Notes under the pieces: model-generated
What the model saw: only the letters and a program-made list of their open reading frames with translations
Databases searched by the model: none
What the model was told of the DNA's origin: nothing
Part shown: piece after piece, positions 1 to 8,288 of the stretch
Layout of the letters: each line of letters begins with the position of its first letter
Numbering within the stretch: the first letter of the stretch is position 1
Assembly: GCA_027066595.1 (NCBI GenBank)
Contig: JAMONG010000273.1
Span: 1-22,904, forward strand
DNA: 22,904 nt
Reading direction: 5' to 3'
Source of the DNA: Sulfurovum sp.
Lineage (GTDB): Bacteria; Campylobacterota; Campylobacteria; Campylobacterales; Sulfurovaceae
Program-made: the position numbers and the translations under genes

Positions 1-1382
1 CTTGGTTGGTCCTCTTCTTGGGTATTCTCTTTTTTCTTCTCTTGTGCTTCAGATTTGCTACTGTCTGAACTTTGTGATTTGGGATGGGCGATGCCCACAG
101 AGGCATCTTTCTTGTCAGCTAAAAGAACAATGCGTTCAAGGTTATAGCGTGCATCTGCATCCTCACCCAATTGTAATGTTTTAGTATAGTAAATTTTGGC
201 TTTATCATACGCTTCAAGCATAGCATAGGCATTGGCGATATTGTAGTAAAGTTTCTGTTTTGTGGTTAAAGAAGTGGAACGTATGGACTTGTAGTATGTA
301 ATCGACTTTTCATAAAAGCCTTCTTTGTAATAACTGTTTGCTAAGGCAAACTGGCTTTGTAAAGAGGGAGTTTTTATCTTTTTTAGGTGCTGTGTTGCAC
401 CCTTAAATGCTTTTTTTTCATAGCTTTGATAGGCTTTATTTAGATGGTATTCATCTATAAATGAAGCATGTAAAGGTAGTCCTAAAAAGGTAAAAAATAA
501 AATAAGATACTTCACCCCACGTGTATACAGCATAAGAAAAAGCAGCAGTGCTAAAGCCAAAGGAATTTGGTAACGTTCTACATAGTGACGTTGCATCTTT
601 TGTATCATCTGTGCTTGGGTGTTGTTTTGTCGGAGAGCATTATCTAGGGCTTTGGCTGTATCTTCTTCTGAAGTGGAGGGCGTAAGATAGATACCTTTTG
701 AGACTAAAGCCAAATCTTCCAAAAGAGGGTTGATACGTGAGATGACAAGGTTTCCTTGCTTGTCTTTAAGCAGGGTTCCATCCTTGTTTTCTACTGTTGT
801 ACCTCGTGTTGTACCTAAAGCTAGGATGGTTAAGGAGACACCAGAGTCTGCAAGTAGGGCAGTGAGTTTACTAAGGTCAGACTCTTCTCCTCCGTCACTC
901 ATAAGGATAAGGTTCTTCCCCGTTAATTGCATGTGAGAGAGGCGTTTAAAAAGTTTCGCTAATGATGTACCTTTGGTGAGGATATACTCAGGGTTTAAAC
1001 TCTGCAAGGCGATGTTTATGAGGGCATGGTCAGTGGTAGGAGGAGAGAGGAGTAGAGGGTTGGTAGTAAAGGCGAGGAGCATGACATTGTCTGTGGGTCT
1101 TTTTTCTAACAGAAGAGCGATGGTTTCTTTTGCAAAATCATAGCGTGAAGGAGAGAGGTCTTTTGCTTGCATAGAGTAAGAGACATCCACTGCGATGATA
1201 ATATCTTTGGCTTTGATGCTTCCCTCTTGCAGAGCTTGTTCTTCTACAGGACGAGCTAAACTAAGCAGGAGTAGGCTAAGAATGATGAGGTGTATCACCT
1301 CTTGTACTTTTTTGTTGCTTTTCCACAAAAGGATAAGAAGGGGTATGAGAAGCCATAAAAAAGAGGGATATAGAAGCGTCAT
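1..1382 (-). CDS. BatB/BatC-like VWA and TPR membrane protein, C-terminus cut by window edge
   Basis: The frame is open from the ATG at 1382 to the window edge (460 codons, no stop), so the C-terminus is missing. Residues 1-20 and about 28-43 are hydrophobic, followed by a VWA domain with MIDAS motif DVSYS at 66-70 and a later SDGGEES segment. Near residue 280 comes a membrane segment (IPLALALLLFLMLY), then a second hydrophobic stretch ending LGLPLHA that resembles a signal peptide. After it come TPR-like helices (NKAYQSYEKKAF, YYNIANAYAMLEAYDKA) and a charged Lys/Glu/Gln-rich tail. This order matches a fusion of BatB (VWA) with BatC (TPR) of the Bacteroides aerotolerance type. Bat proteins are membrane proteins linked to stress tolerance, with no firm biochemical function. 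The ATG overlaps the stop of the upstream BatA-like gene (ATGA), so the pair is translationally coupled. Confidence 0.85.
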   Translation of the reverse strand, partial: MTLLYPSFLWLLIPLLILLWKSNKKVQEVIHLIILSLLLLSLARPVEEQALQEGSIKAKDIIIAVDVSYSMQAKDLSPSRYDFAKETIALLLEKRPTDNVMLLAFTTNPLLLSPPTTDHALINIALQSLNPEYILTKGTSLAKLFKRLSHMQLTGKNLILMSDGGEESDLSKLTALLADSGVSLTILALGTTRGTTVENKDGTLLKDKQGNLVISRINPLLEDLALVSKGIYLTPSTSEEDTAKALDNALRQNNTQAQMIQKMQRHYVERYQIPLALALLLFLMLYTRGVKYLILFFTFLGLPLHASFIDEYHLNKAYQSYEKKAFKGATQHLKKIKTPSLQSQFALANSYYKEGFYEKSITYYKSIRSTSLTTKQKLYYNIANAYAMLEAYDKAKIYYTKTLQLGEDADARYNLERIVLLADKKDASVGIAHPKSQSSDSSKSEAQEKKKENTQEEDQP

Positions 1383-2287
1383 TTCTGCTCCTTACTGAGC
1401 CAAAGTGTCCAAAGCAAAAGTAAAATAAAGACAATACCCAAAGGCACCGTAATCAGTAGCCGTTGATTAAGATAGTTTTCACTGCGTATGGCAGAAGGCT
1501 CAAGTTGGTTTATCTCATCATAAATGCCTTTGAGTGCTTTGGCTGAAGAGGCAGCGTATGACTTTGCTCCACTCTCTTTAGCTATCTGTTCAAGTAGAGC
1601 GACATCGTAGTCAGACTTTTTACCTATACCGATGGTGTAGATTTTGATGCCTTTCTTTTTGGCCTTTTGCACGGCAACTTTGGGGGAGTGTTCTCCTGCA
1701 TTATGGTAACCATCGGTGAGCAAGATGATGGCTTTGTTCTTGGCCTCACCAAAAGAGAGAGTACGCATCGCTTGGATGATGGCATCACCTATGGCAGTAC
1801 TCTCCCCTGCGATACCTACATTGGTCATCTGTAAGAGTTCAGAGAGAGCCTCTAGGTCATAGGTAAGTGGGGAAGCGGTGTAGGCAAAGGTACCAAAGAT
1901 GACAACCCCCATGTTGTCATCTTGACGCTCTTTGATGAAGTCTGAGGCGAGTTCTAAGTTGGTTTCAAATTTATTTTTGAGTCTATCGTTGGTATCAAAT
2001 CCACTCTGTGCCATAGAACCACTGGCATCTAGTGCTAAGATAAGGTCACGCCCTTTTTTATGGTGGTTGTCATTTGTGTCATAGACAAAAGGTTTTGCGA
2101 GGGCTATGACCATCAGAGTAAAAAGAAGCATCTTTAGCCAAGGTTCCCATGAAAGTAGTGGGCTTTGTCTGCTTATCCATGCCAGTTGAGAGAAATAATA
2201 GGGCTTGGCATACTGTTTACACCATAGAAAACAAGGTAGAAATAACAGTAGCAAAAGAAAGTAGGGTGAACCAAATGTGAAATGCAT
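1379..2287 (-). CDS. BatA-like VWA-domain membrane protein
   Basis: A 302-residue protein if started at ATG 2287. An in-frame GTG at 2302 would add five residues. Neither start has a clear Shine-Dalgarno; I prefer the ATG because it puts a typical BatA N-terminus (MHFTFGSPYFLLLL) at the front. Layout: hydrophobic segment near 8-23, second segment near 52-64, VWA domain from about 79 with a perfect MIDAS (DASGS, 87-91), a downstream LLTDGYHNAG segment, and a C-terminal membrane helix near 275-295 (LLITVPLGIVFILLLL). Both ends are therefore anchored, with the VWA domain between them. It is first in an operon with the following BatB/BatC-like gene (4-base overlap). The usual moxR and DUF58 partners are not upstream; a divergent kinase gene is. 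The VWA assignment is firm; BatA is by architecture. Confidence 0.85.
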   Translation of the reverse strand: MHFTFGSPYFLLLLLFLPCFLWCKQYAKPYYFSQLAWISRQSPLLSWEPWLKMLLFTLMVIALAKPFVYDTNDNHHKKGRDLILALDASGSMAQSGFDTNDRLKNKFETNLELASDFIKERQDDNMGVVIFGTFAYTASPLTYDLEALSELLQMTNVGIAGESTAIGDAIIQAMRTLSFGEAKNKAIILLTDGYHNAGEHSPKVAVQKAKKKGIKIYTIGIGKKSDYDVALLEQIAKESGAKSYAASSAKALKGIYDEINQLEPSAIRSENYLNQRLLITVPLGIVFILLLLWTLWLSKEQK

Positions 2288-2309
2288 CAAATATTTTAAC
2301 ACGTATGCG

Positions 2310-2338
2310 TTAACATGAGCTTATTATCTTGCTATAAT
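2310..2338 (+). promoter_or_regulatory. Sigma-70 promoter of the histidine kinase gene
   Basis: A -35 box TTAACA (2310-2315) lies 17 bases before a perfect -10 TATAAT (2333-2338), which also has the extended -10 TG one base upstream. Predicted start near 2345, giving a leader of about 26 bases. The region is shared with the divergent BatA-like gene, so the two transcripts may interfere. Confidence 0.75.
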
Positions 2339-2370
2339 AACCTCTAACATATGAGGGAGATAAGAAAAGT

Positions 2371-3537
2371 ATGTATAGTAGTGAAGTTGTCAAGGCCATA
2401 TGCTCTAATCATCTGTATGAATATTGTATTGTGAGTAGTTCCTTTGAAGTGTTGAAGTGTTCAGATGCCATTTCAAAATATTGTGAAAAAGAGATTTTGA
2501 CATTAGATAAGATAGAGCTTTTTGATATGGTACCAGAACTCGTAGGAATGGAAGAGGATTTGGCTTCGATTTTAGCAGGACAGCTAGAAGAACTTATGAT
2601 TCCTATGGTTTTTAAAGCACCTAAAAGTTACATCAATATACGCGTCCATCCCAATAAGAATTTTGATACGTTGATTATTCTTTTTGAAAATATTACCAAG
2701 CAGACAATGGCACAGTATGAGTTGCGACAATCCAATAATAATAATCTTTTACTGCTTGAAGAGATAGCATATCAGAATAAGCAACTAGAGACATTTAATA
2801 AAGAGATGCATAGACTTGTAGATGAAGCTGTGGCTAAAAATATAGAGAAACAGCATATGATGGAACTACAAACACGACATGCCCAAATGGGTGAAATGAT
2901 AGCGATGATTACCCATCAGTGGAAACAGCCATTAAGTGTTATACAAACCTTGGGAACACTTTTGAAAATGAAGTATGAATCAGGTAAATTGACACAAGAA
3001 ACTTTTAGAGTAAAGATAGACAACCTTTTAAAACAAGCAAACCAGCTTAACCAAACAGTCAATGATTTTCAACAGTTCTTCTCTCCTTCAAAAAAAAGAG
3101 TACATTTTGATATGCAAAAAACCTTAGCTTCTGTGGTGAGCCTGATTAAAATGGAGTATGCTTTAGAAAATATTGAAATTACTTTACACAAAGAAGTGTC
3201 TGTTTCTATTTATGGGTATGAAAATGAGTATAAGCAAGTGGTATTGTCACTTTTACAAAATGCAAAAGATGCTTTAATCGTAAGTAGCCAATCTAACAAG
3301 CAGATAGATATTAACATTCAAAAAAAAGGTAAGCATTCTTTAGTCACGATAGAAGACAATGCAGGAGGCATTCCTAAAGAGATACTAGAGCATATCTTTA
3401 CTCAATATGTGAGTACCAAGGAAAATGGCTCTGGACTAGGGTTATACATCGCAAAAACGGTGATAGAAAACAATATGCAAGGGAAAATTTGGGTAGAAAA
3501 TCGAACAGAGGGAGCCTGTTTTTCTATTTTACTCTAA
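2371..3537 (+). CDS. Soluble sensor histidine kinase
   Basis: A 388-residue protein with no signal peptide or membrane segment, so probably cytoplasmic. Residues 1-110 form a divergent PAS-like sensor region (ending in LIILFENIT, the usual last PAS strand). A coiled coil follows (about 112-170), then a HisKA dimerisation domain with H-box THQWKQPL, phospho-acceptor His182. The ATPase domain has an N-box (NAKDAL, Asn297), a G1 box (DNAGGIP, Asp329) and a G2 box (GSGLGL, 353-358). All catalytic motifs are intact. The HQW(K/R)QPL H-box is typical of the many kinases of Campylobacterota. No response regulator is adjacent, so it is an orphan and its partner and signal are unknown. It has its own promoter and probable terminator. 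GAGGGAGA at 2353-2360 is the likely ribosome binding site, rather far from the ATG. Confidence 0.93.
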   Translation: MYSSEVVKAICSNHLYEYCIVSSSFEVLKCSDAISKYCEKEILTLDKIELFDMVPELVGMEEDLASILAGQLEELMIPMVFKAPKSYINIRVHPNKNFDTLIILFENITKQTMAQYELRQSNNNNLLLLEEIAYQNKQLETFNKEMHRLVDEAVAKNIEKQHMMELQTRHAQMGEMIAMITHQWKQPLSVIQTLGTLLKMKYESGKLTQETFRVKIDNLLKQANQLNQTVNDFQQFFSPSKKRVHFDMQKTLASVVSLIKMEYALENIEITLHKEVSVSIYGYENEYKQVVLSLLQNAKDALIVSSQSNKQIDINIQKKGKHSLVTIEDNAGGIPKEILEHIFTQYVSTKENGSGLGLYIAKTVIENNMQGKIWVENRTEGACFSILL

Positions 3538-3557
3538 GTGAGTATTAATTTTTTTTT
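3530..3557 (+). terminator. Probable intrinsic terminator after the kinase gene
   Basis: TACTC (3530-3534) pairs perfectly with GAGTA (3540-3544) around a 5-base loop containing the kinase stop codon. TTAA and a run of nine T (3549-3557) follow. The stem is short and AT-rich, so strength is uncertain. Confidence 0.5.
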
Positions 3558-3589
3558 AAGAAAAGGTGAATATACTTCGCCAATAAGAG

Positions 3590-3604
3590 TGATAATAATT
3601 ATCA
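3590..3604. promoter_or_regulatory. Fur box (perfect 7-1-7 palindrome) before feoB
   Basis: TGATAAT-A-ATTATCA is a perfect 7-1-7 inverted repeat and an exact match to the known minimal Fur operator. It lies 36 bases before the feoB start codon. A possible -10, TATACT (3571-3576), sits just upstream, so Fur-Fe(II) would bind over the transcription start region and repress iron uptake when iron is plentiful. The operator is seen directly; repression is inferred from the Fur family and the target gene. Confidence 0.85.
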
Positions 3605-3639
3605 TTTAGTAAGTTTATAGAGTAAGATAAGGAAAAGTT

Positions 3640-5715
3640 TTGGAAAAAATCACCATTGCCTTGGCAGGACAACCGAATGTAGGAAAGTCATCTCTCATTA
3701 ATGCCATCTCTAATGCCAAACTCAAAGTAGGTAACTTCTCGGGGGTCACTGTTGACAAAACAGAAGTAGAGTTTAAAATGTGTGATGAGGTATCATGTAA
3801 AGACTATGAAGTGCATATTATTGATTTGCCTGGTGCCTACTCACTTACCGAATATACAATAGAAGAAAAAGTCACCAAAAGCTTTTTACAATCAGATGAA
3901 TATGATGTCATTGTAAACGTCATTGACTCTACAAATTTACAAAGAAATCTACTCTTTACCACCCAACTGTTAGAGACAGGCAAAAAGATGGTGGTTGCAC
4001 TTAACATGGATGATGAAGCTCAAAATGAGGGCATAAAGATAGATGAAAAACAACTCTCTGCCATTTTGGGTGTACCGTGCATCAAGACTTCTGCATCACA
4101 AAAAATAGGAGTGGAAGCACTTAAAGCGGCTATTATTGAAGTGTATGAAAAAGAGCAAACCTCTGCAAAAGTAATCTACTCTGACCCTATAGAAGAAGAG
4201 ATAGAACACATTGTTACTTTCTTAAAAGAGAAAAAATACAAATGTAAAATGCCTTACCGTCAACTCGCTGTTCGTTTGTTGCAAGAAAATGTAGATGTCT
4301 ACAGAAAAATGCATGAAGAACCTATTTGGATAGAGATGCTTCCTATCGTGAGAGAAGGGCTAAAACATATCTATTTACACAGTAATACTAAAGATTTAGA
4401 TGAGATATTTGCTGATGAACATTTTGCCTTTGCCAAAGGTGCAAAGATGGAAGTCATGGAAGTCAAAAGTATGCGTGCAAAAAACCTTACACAGAAAATA
4501 GATAATCTCCTTATCAATAATATCTTAGGCATTCCTCTGTTTTTGTTTTTTATGTGGGTACTTTTTCAACTTACCTTTGAACTAGGGTCTATCCCGATGG
4601 ATTATATAGATGCTGCTTTTGGATGGTTAGGTGAGCAAGCCAAGCAGATACTGGGTGAGGGGGAGCTAGGTTCTCTTGTTGCAGATGGTATGATTGCTGG
4701 CGTTGGGGCAGTGATTATGTTCTTACCCAATATTATTATTTTATTTTTAGGCATAGCCTTACTTGAGACTACGGGATATATGAGTCGTGTCGCATTTTTA
4801 CTCGATGGATTTTTTCATAAGTTTGGCTTACATGGAAAAAGCTTTATCCCTTTAGTGACGGGGTTTGGCTGTTCAGTACCTGCTTACATGGCAGCACGTA
4901 CACTCAAAAATGAAAAAGACAGACTCATCACCCTTTTTATTATCGGTTTTATGTCTTGTGGGGCTAGGTTGCCTATTTATGTCCTGTTTGCAGGAGCATT
5001 TTTTGCAGAAGAACATGCGGGGAACATCTTGTTTATTATCTATATTTCAGGTGCGATGTTAGGCTTGCTCTCTGCTAAAGTACTTAAAGTATTTGTGTTT
5101 AAAGGTGAAGATGAACCTTTTGTGATGGAGATGCCAAAGTATCGTATGCCTTCACTTAAACTCATTTGGCATACAGTCTATGGACAGGCGAAGTCTTATC
5201 TGAAAAAAGCAGGAACCTACATCTTGGGTGCGGCTATCTTGATTTGGTTTGCATCTAACTATCCCAAAGTAGATGCACCTGTACATTTTGAGCCAAACCA
5301 AGTCAAATTGTATGAACTTGAAAACTCATATCTTGGTAAAATAGGGCATGCGTCAGAACCATTTTTCGCACCTCTTGGCATGGATTGGCGTATGGCAGTG
5401 GCTTTAGAGACAGGACTAGCTGCCAAAGAGGTAGTCGTCTCAACATTGGGGGTGCTCTATGCACTTGGTGATGACGTAGATGAAGGAAATGCAGGGCTAA
5501 TAGAGCAGATAAAAGCAAATATCCCTTTTGCCTCAGCCATAGCTTTTATCGTGTTTGTGATGATTTATCTGCCTTGTTTGGCGGCATCTATGGTTTTTGC
5601 TAAAGAAGCAGGAGGATGGAAGTATTTACTCTATTTGTTCCTCTCAACTACCACAACCGCATGGTTACTTAGTTTTATAGCATACAGGGTAACCTTAGTG
5701 ATAGTAGGAGGATAA
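3640..5715 (+). CDS. feoB: Ferrous iron transporter FeoB
   Basis: FeoB imports Fe(II) across the inner membrane. The 691-residue protein has the full family layout. The N-terminal G domain has G1 GQPNVGKS (10-17), G3 DLPG (62-65), G4 NMDD (122-125) and a G5-like SAS (151-153). A helical insertion domain of about 170-275 follows, then a membrane part from about 292 with two Gate regions. Conserved pore-region cysteines are visible in GFGCSVPA (Cys411) and MSCGARLP (Cys440), with another in PCLAA (Cys646). Length is slightly below the E. coli protein (773). The start is TTG at 3640, chosen because AAGGA (3629-3633) is correctly spaced and the G domain begins at once. A perfect Fur box lies upstream and feoA follows one base after the stop. 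Confidence 0.97.
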   Translation: MEKITIALAGQPNVGKSSLINAISNAKLKVGNFSGVTVDKTEVEFKMCDEVSCKDYEVHIIDLPGAYSLTEYTIEEKVTKSFLQSDEYDVIVNVIDSTNLQRNLLFTTQLLETGKKMVVALNMDDEAQNEGIKIDEKQLSAILGVPCIKTSASQKIGVEALKAAIIEVYEKEQTSAKVIYSDPIEEEIEHIVTFLKEKKYKCKMPYRQLAVRLLQENVDVYRKMHEEPIWIEMLPIVREGLKHIYLHSNTKDLDEIFADEHFAFAKGAKMEVMEVKSMRAKNLTQKIDNLLINNILGIPLFLFFMWVLFQLTFELGSIPMDYIDAAFGWLGEQAKQILGEGELGSLVADGMIAGVGAVIMFLPNIIILFLGIALLETTGYMSRVAFLLDGFFHKFGLHGKSFIPLVTGFGCSVPAYMAARTLKNEKDRLITLFIIGFMSCGARLPIYVLFAGAFFAEEHAGNILFIIYISGAMLGLLSAKVLKVFVFKGEDEPFVMEMPKYRMPSLKLIWHTVYGQAKSYLKKAGTYILGAAILIWFASNYPKVDAPVHFEPNQVKLYELENSYLGKIGHASEPFFAPLGMDWRMAVALETGLAAKEVVVSTLGVLYALGDDVDEGNAGLIEQIKANIPFASAIAFIVFVMIYLPCLAASMVFAKEAGGWKYLLYLFLSTTTTAWLLSFIAYRVTLVIVGG

Positions 5716-5716
5716 A

Positions 5717-5950
5717 ATGGTTTTAAGTGATTTACGTAAAGGTATGACCGCAGAGATAGTGAAAATAAATGCAGACAAAGTATTAAGAGACAGGTTGACC
5801 TCTTTTGGTGTGATGCGTGGTGAGCTACTTACGGTAAAAGGATGCTCTCTTGCTAAGCAAACCATGGAAATAGAAGTTGGTTCAACCCTCATAGCACTTC
5901 GTGCAGAGGAAGCAGAAAAAATAGAAGTAGAACAAGTATCTAAAAAATAA
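5717..5950 (+). CDS. feoA: Ferrous iron transport accessory protein FeoA
   Basis: A 77-residue cytoplasmic protein of the FeoA SH3-like fold, which acts with FeoB in Fe(II) uptake. The family pattern is visible: LSDLRKGMTAEIVKI at the start, a central LRDRLTSFGVMRGELLTVKG, and a C-terminal VGSTLIALRAEEAEKIEV strand pair. It starts one base after the feoB stop, with AGGAGG at 5706-5711 inside the end of feoB, so the two are translated from one Fur-controlled message. The order feoB-feoA is reversed from the common feoA-feoB arrangement. Confidence 0.93.
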   Translation: MVLSDLRKGMTAEIVKINADKVLRDRLTSFGVMRGELLTVKGCSLAKQTMEIEVGSTLIALRAEEAEKIEVEQVSKK

Positions 5951-5982
5951 TTAAAAAAAATGATTTATCTCATATAATTTTT

Positions 5983-5991
5983 TGCTATACT
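5983..5991 (+). promoter_or_regulatory. Extended -10 promoter of the L,D-transpeptidase operon
   Basis: TGCTATACT combines the extended TGn element with a -10 hexamer TATACT (5986-5991), 31 bases before the gene start. No good -35 is seen, as is common in Campylobacterota; the upstream DNA is AT-rich with T tracts. Confidence 0.55.
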
Positions 5992-6021
5992 CTTATATTA
6001 ACAATCAAAAAATGGGAAAGA

Positions 6022-7695
6022 ATGATAACAATAAAAGAAAGAATAAAGCAAGTATGTTTAGGGATGGGGGTCTCTTTTCTACTTTTACAGACACCAACGC
6101 TCTCTGCAAACAGCAGTGTAGAATTTCATGATGTTGCTGCTACAGTAATGATGAATTCACTTCAGCCACTCGATAAGAATAATTTTTTAAGAAAACTCTA
6201 TACACAACTTTTTTTCGTGCCTGTTTGGGTTAAAGAAGATGCACTTTCTTCTCTTAGTCAAGAACTTTTTGCACATATACAAAATGATAATACTCTTTTG
6301 GAAGGTTCAAAACTTAAACAAGATGCTCTCCTTTTGGCTCAGTTGGGAGAAAAAGTGTATGTTGCTAATGACAGCTTAAAACAAAAAATTGAGCTTGAAT
6401 TTAAAATAGCACAACTTTACAAGGGTTACGCAGATTATACACTTTATGGGAGTATCAATTGGGGTGCTTTTCAGGGAAGACTTTATAATTTACGTGAACA
6501 TGGGATAAAAGCAGACTGGGTAACATACAAGCCTAAATATAGCCCTGTCTCTCTTATAGAGAATGCTGTGATGAATGGAAGTTTAGAGGAAATGTTTCAA
6601 AAGGCTGTGCCTAAAGATTATGGATATAAGGCATTAAAAAAGGAACTTCGTAAGTATGTGCAGTTGGAAAAACAAGGGGGATGGAATCATCTAGCTTTAA
6701 AAGGTTCTCTCAAAGTAGGCAAATCCTATAAAATAGTACCTGCACTTCGAGAGAGATTACGTATGAGTAGTGATTACACGCCATGTAATACTGAAGAGAG
6801 CACGAGGTATGACACATGCTTAAAAAAAGCGGTTATACGTTTTCAAAAGAGGCATGGTTTAGTAGCAAAAGGGACTGTGGGGAAAGAGACCATTAGGGCA
6901 CTTAATGTCCCTATAGAATTACGGGTTAAGCAAATACGTCTCAATCTTGACCGAATGAAGTGGCTTTATGAACGTAATGCAAAAAGGCACATTATTATCA
7001 ATATCCCTGCCTTTACTCTCTTTTTCGAAGAGGATGAAAAACTGAGACAAGAGATGAGGGTCATTGTAGGGAAAAAGAAGAACCCTACACCTATTTTTTC
7101 AAATAGTGTACAAACCATTGTGCTTAATCCGCATTGGAATATCCCTAAAAGCATTATTCAAAAAGAGATGATCCCTAAGTTAATGAGAAATCCAAATGCC
7201 ATGAGAAAGCAAGGTATAGAGATTCATACAGGATGGGGGAAAGATGCCAAAAAGATATCTGGTGGGTCTGTTGACTGGAGTCAGTACCGCTACAGTAAAA
7301 CCATGCCATTTCGTTTTGCACAAGTGCCTGGATATAGAAATGCATTAGGGAAGATAAAGTTTTTGTTTCCTAACCAGTTCTCGGTGTATATGCATGATAC
7401 CCCCAATAAAAAACTTTTTAACCGTAACAAAAGAGCTTTTTCTCATGGATGCATACGTCTACATAAGCCAAGAGAGTTGTTAAAAACATTTTCAACCTTT
7501 AATGAAAATATAGATTTTGATAAGTCCCAAAAAAGACTAAAAGGTAAGCGTAAAGCATTCTTAAAACTTAATAGTCAAGTACCTGTAGATGTGGTGTATT
7601 TAACTTCATATGTTGACTATGATGGTATTTTACAGTTTAGAAATGATGTGTATGGGTACGATAAAATGCAACTTCAGTCTTACAGACAGTGGTAA
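6022..7695 (+). CDS. L,D-transpeptidase, YcbB/LdtD-like, exported
   Basis: This enzyme would form 3-3 crosslinks between meso-diaminopimelate residues of peptidoglycan stems in the periplasm. The 557-residue protein has a Sec signal peptide (about 1-29, ending TLSA), a long N-terminal scaffold, a peptidoglycan-binding-like region near 235-295 (RFQKRHGLVAKGTVGKETIRALN), and a YkuD catalytic domain of about 320-530. Catalytic motifs are intact: HDTPNK (His458) and SHGCIRL with nucleophile Cys477. Domain order and length match the long YcbB class rather than small ErfK/YbiS enzymes. GGGAAAG precedes ATG 6022. The gene leads an operon: its stop overlaps the coaE ATG (TAATG), and dapF, which makes the crosslinked diaminopimelate, is two genes downstream. 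Substrate specificity is inferred from family. Confidence 0.93.
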   Translation: MITIKERIKQVCLGMGVSFLLLQTPTLSANSSVEFHDVAATVMMNSLQPLDKNNFLRKLYTQLFFVPVWVKEDALSSLSQELFAHIQNDNTLLEGSKLKQDALLLAQLGEKVYVANDSLKQKIELEFKIAQLYKGYADYTLYGSINWGAFQGRLYNLREHGIKADWVTYKPKYSPVSLIENAVMNGSLEEMFQKAVPKDYGYKALKKELRKYVQLEKQGGWNHLALKGSLKVGKSYKIVPALRERLRMSSDYTPCNTEESTRYDTCLKKAVIRFQKRHGLVAKGTVGKETIRALNVPIELRVKQIRLNLDRMKWLYERNAKRHIIINIPAFTLFFEEDEKLRQEMRVIVGKKKNPTPIFSNSVQTIVLNPHWNIPKSIIQKEMIPKLMRNPNAMRKQGIEIHTGWGKDAKKISGGSVDWSQYRYSKTMPFRFAQVPGYRNALGKIKFLFPNQFSVYMHDTPNKKLFNRNKRAFSHGCIRLHKPRELLKTFSTFNENIDFDKSQKRLKGKRKAFLKLNSQVPVDVVYLTSYVDYDGILQFRNDVYGYDKMQLQSYRQW

Positions 7696-8288
7696 TGACT
7701 TTTCAATACGCAGTCGTACTTACAGGGAGCATAGCAACAGGTAAAAGTACAGCTTCAGGTATCTTAAAAAAACTAGGGTTTGAAATAATTGATGCAGATA
7801 ACATTGCACATAAAGTGTTAAACGGGCAGCAAAAAGAGATAGCATCACTTTTTGGTGACTCTTTGGTACAAGATGAGGTGGTAGATAGAAAAGCTTTAGG
7901 AAAGATAGTCTTTTCAGATGAAAAAAAACGTAAAATGTTAGAAAATTTACTTCATCCTCTTATCTATAAAGCGATAGAAAGAGCTTCCTTAGCGTTAGAT
8001 AAAAAAAAGGAAGTCTATTTGATAGATATTCCTCTGTTTTTTGAAACCAATAGATATCCTATAGAAAAGAGTGTGGTTGTCTATAGTCCTAAAGAGGTTC
8101 AACTTGAAAGGTTGATGGAGCGTGATATGATGAGTCAAATAGATGCTCAAAATCGTATGGATACTCAAATATCTATAGAAGAGAAAATGAAAAAAGCTAA
8201 CTATGTTATAGATAATAGTGGTACACTTGCACAATTAGAACGGGAATGTTCCCGTGTAAAAGATGAGATAGTAAAGGATTTTAAGTGA
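7695..8288 (+). CDS. coaE: Dephospho-CoA kinase
   Basis: CoaE performs the last step of coenzyme A synthesis, phosphorylating dephospho-CoA on the ribose 3'-OH with ATP. The 197-residue protein has a P-loop GSIATGKST (11-19), then IDADNIAHKVL, a typical CoaE substrate-site segment, and LLHPLIYKAI followed by YLIDIPLFFE. All are family hallmarks. I chose ATG 7695 because it overlaps the preceding stop as TAATG, a common re-initiation arrangement; an in-frame GTG at 7689 would add two residues. Its stop overlaps the dapF GTG. The placement among cell-wall genes probably reflects operon packing. Confidence 0.95.
   Translation: MTFQYAVVLTGSIATGKSTASGILKKLGFEIIDADNIAHKVLNGQQKEIASLFGDSLVQDEVVDRKALGKIVFSDEKKRKMLENLLHPLIYKAIERASLALDKKKEVYLIDIPLFFETNRYPIEKSVVVYSPKEVQLERLMERDMMSQIDAQNRMDTQISIEEKMKKANYVIDNSGTLAQLERECSRVKDEIVKDFK

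Noticed and set aside
4865..5518. Reading frames inside feoB on both strands
   Set aside because: They overlap well-conserved FeoB membrane segments in other frames and show no independent features.
5953..5983. Terminator after feoA
   Set aside because: Only a 4-bp ATGA/TCAT stem before a T run, overlapping the next gene's promoter region; too weak to call.
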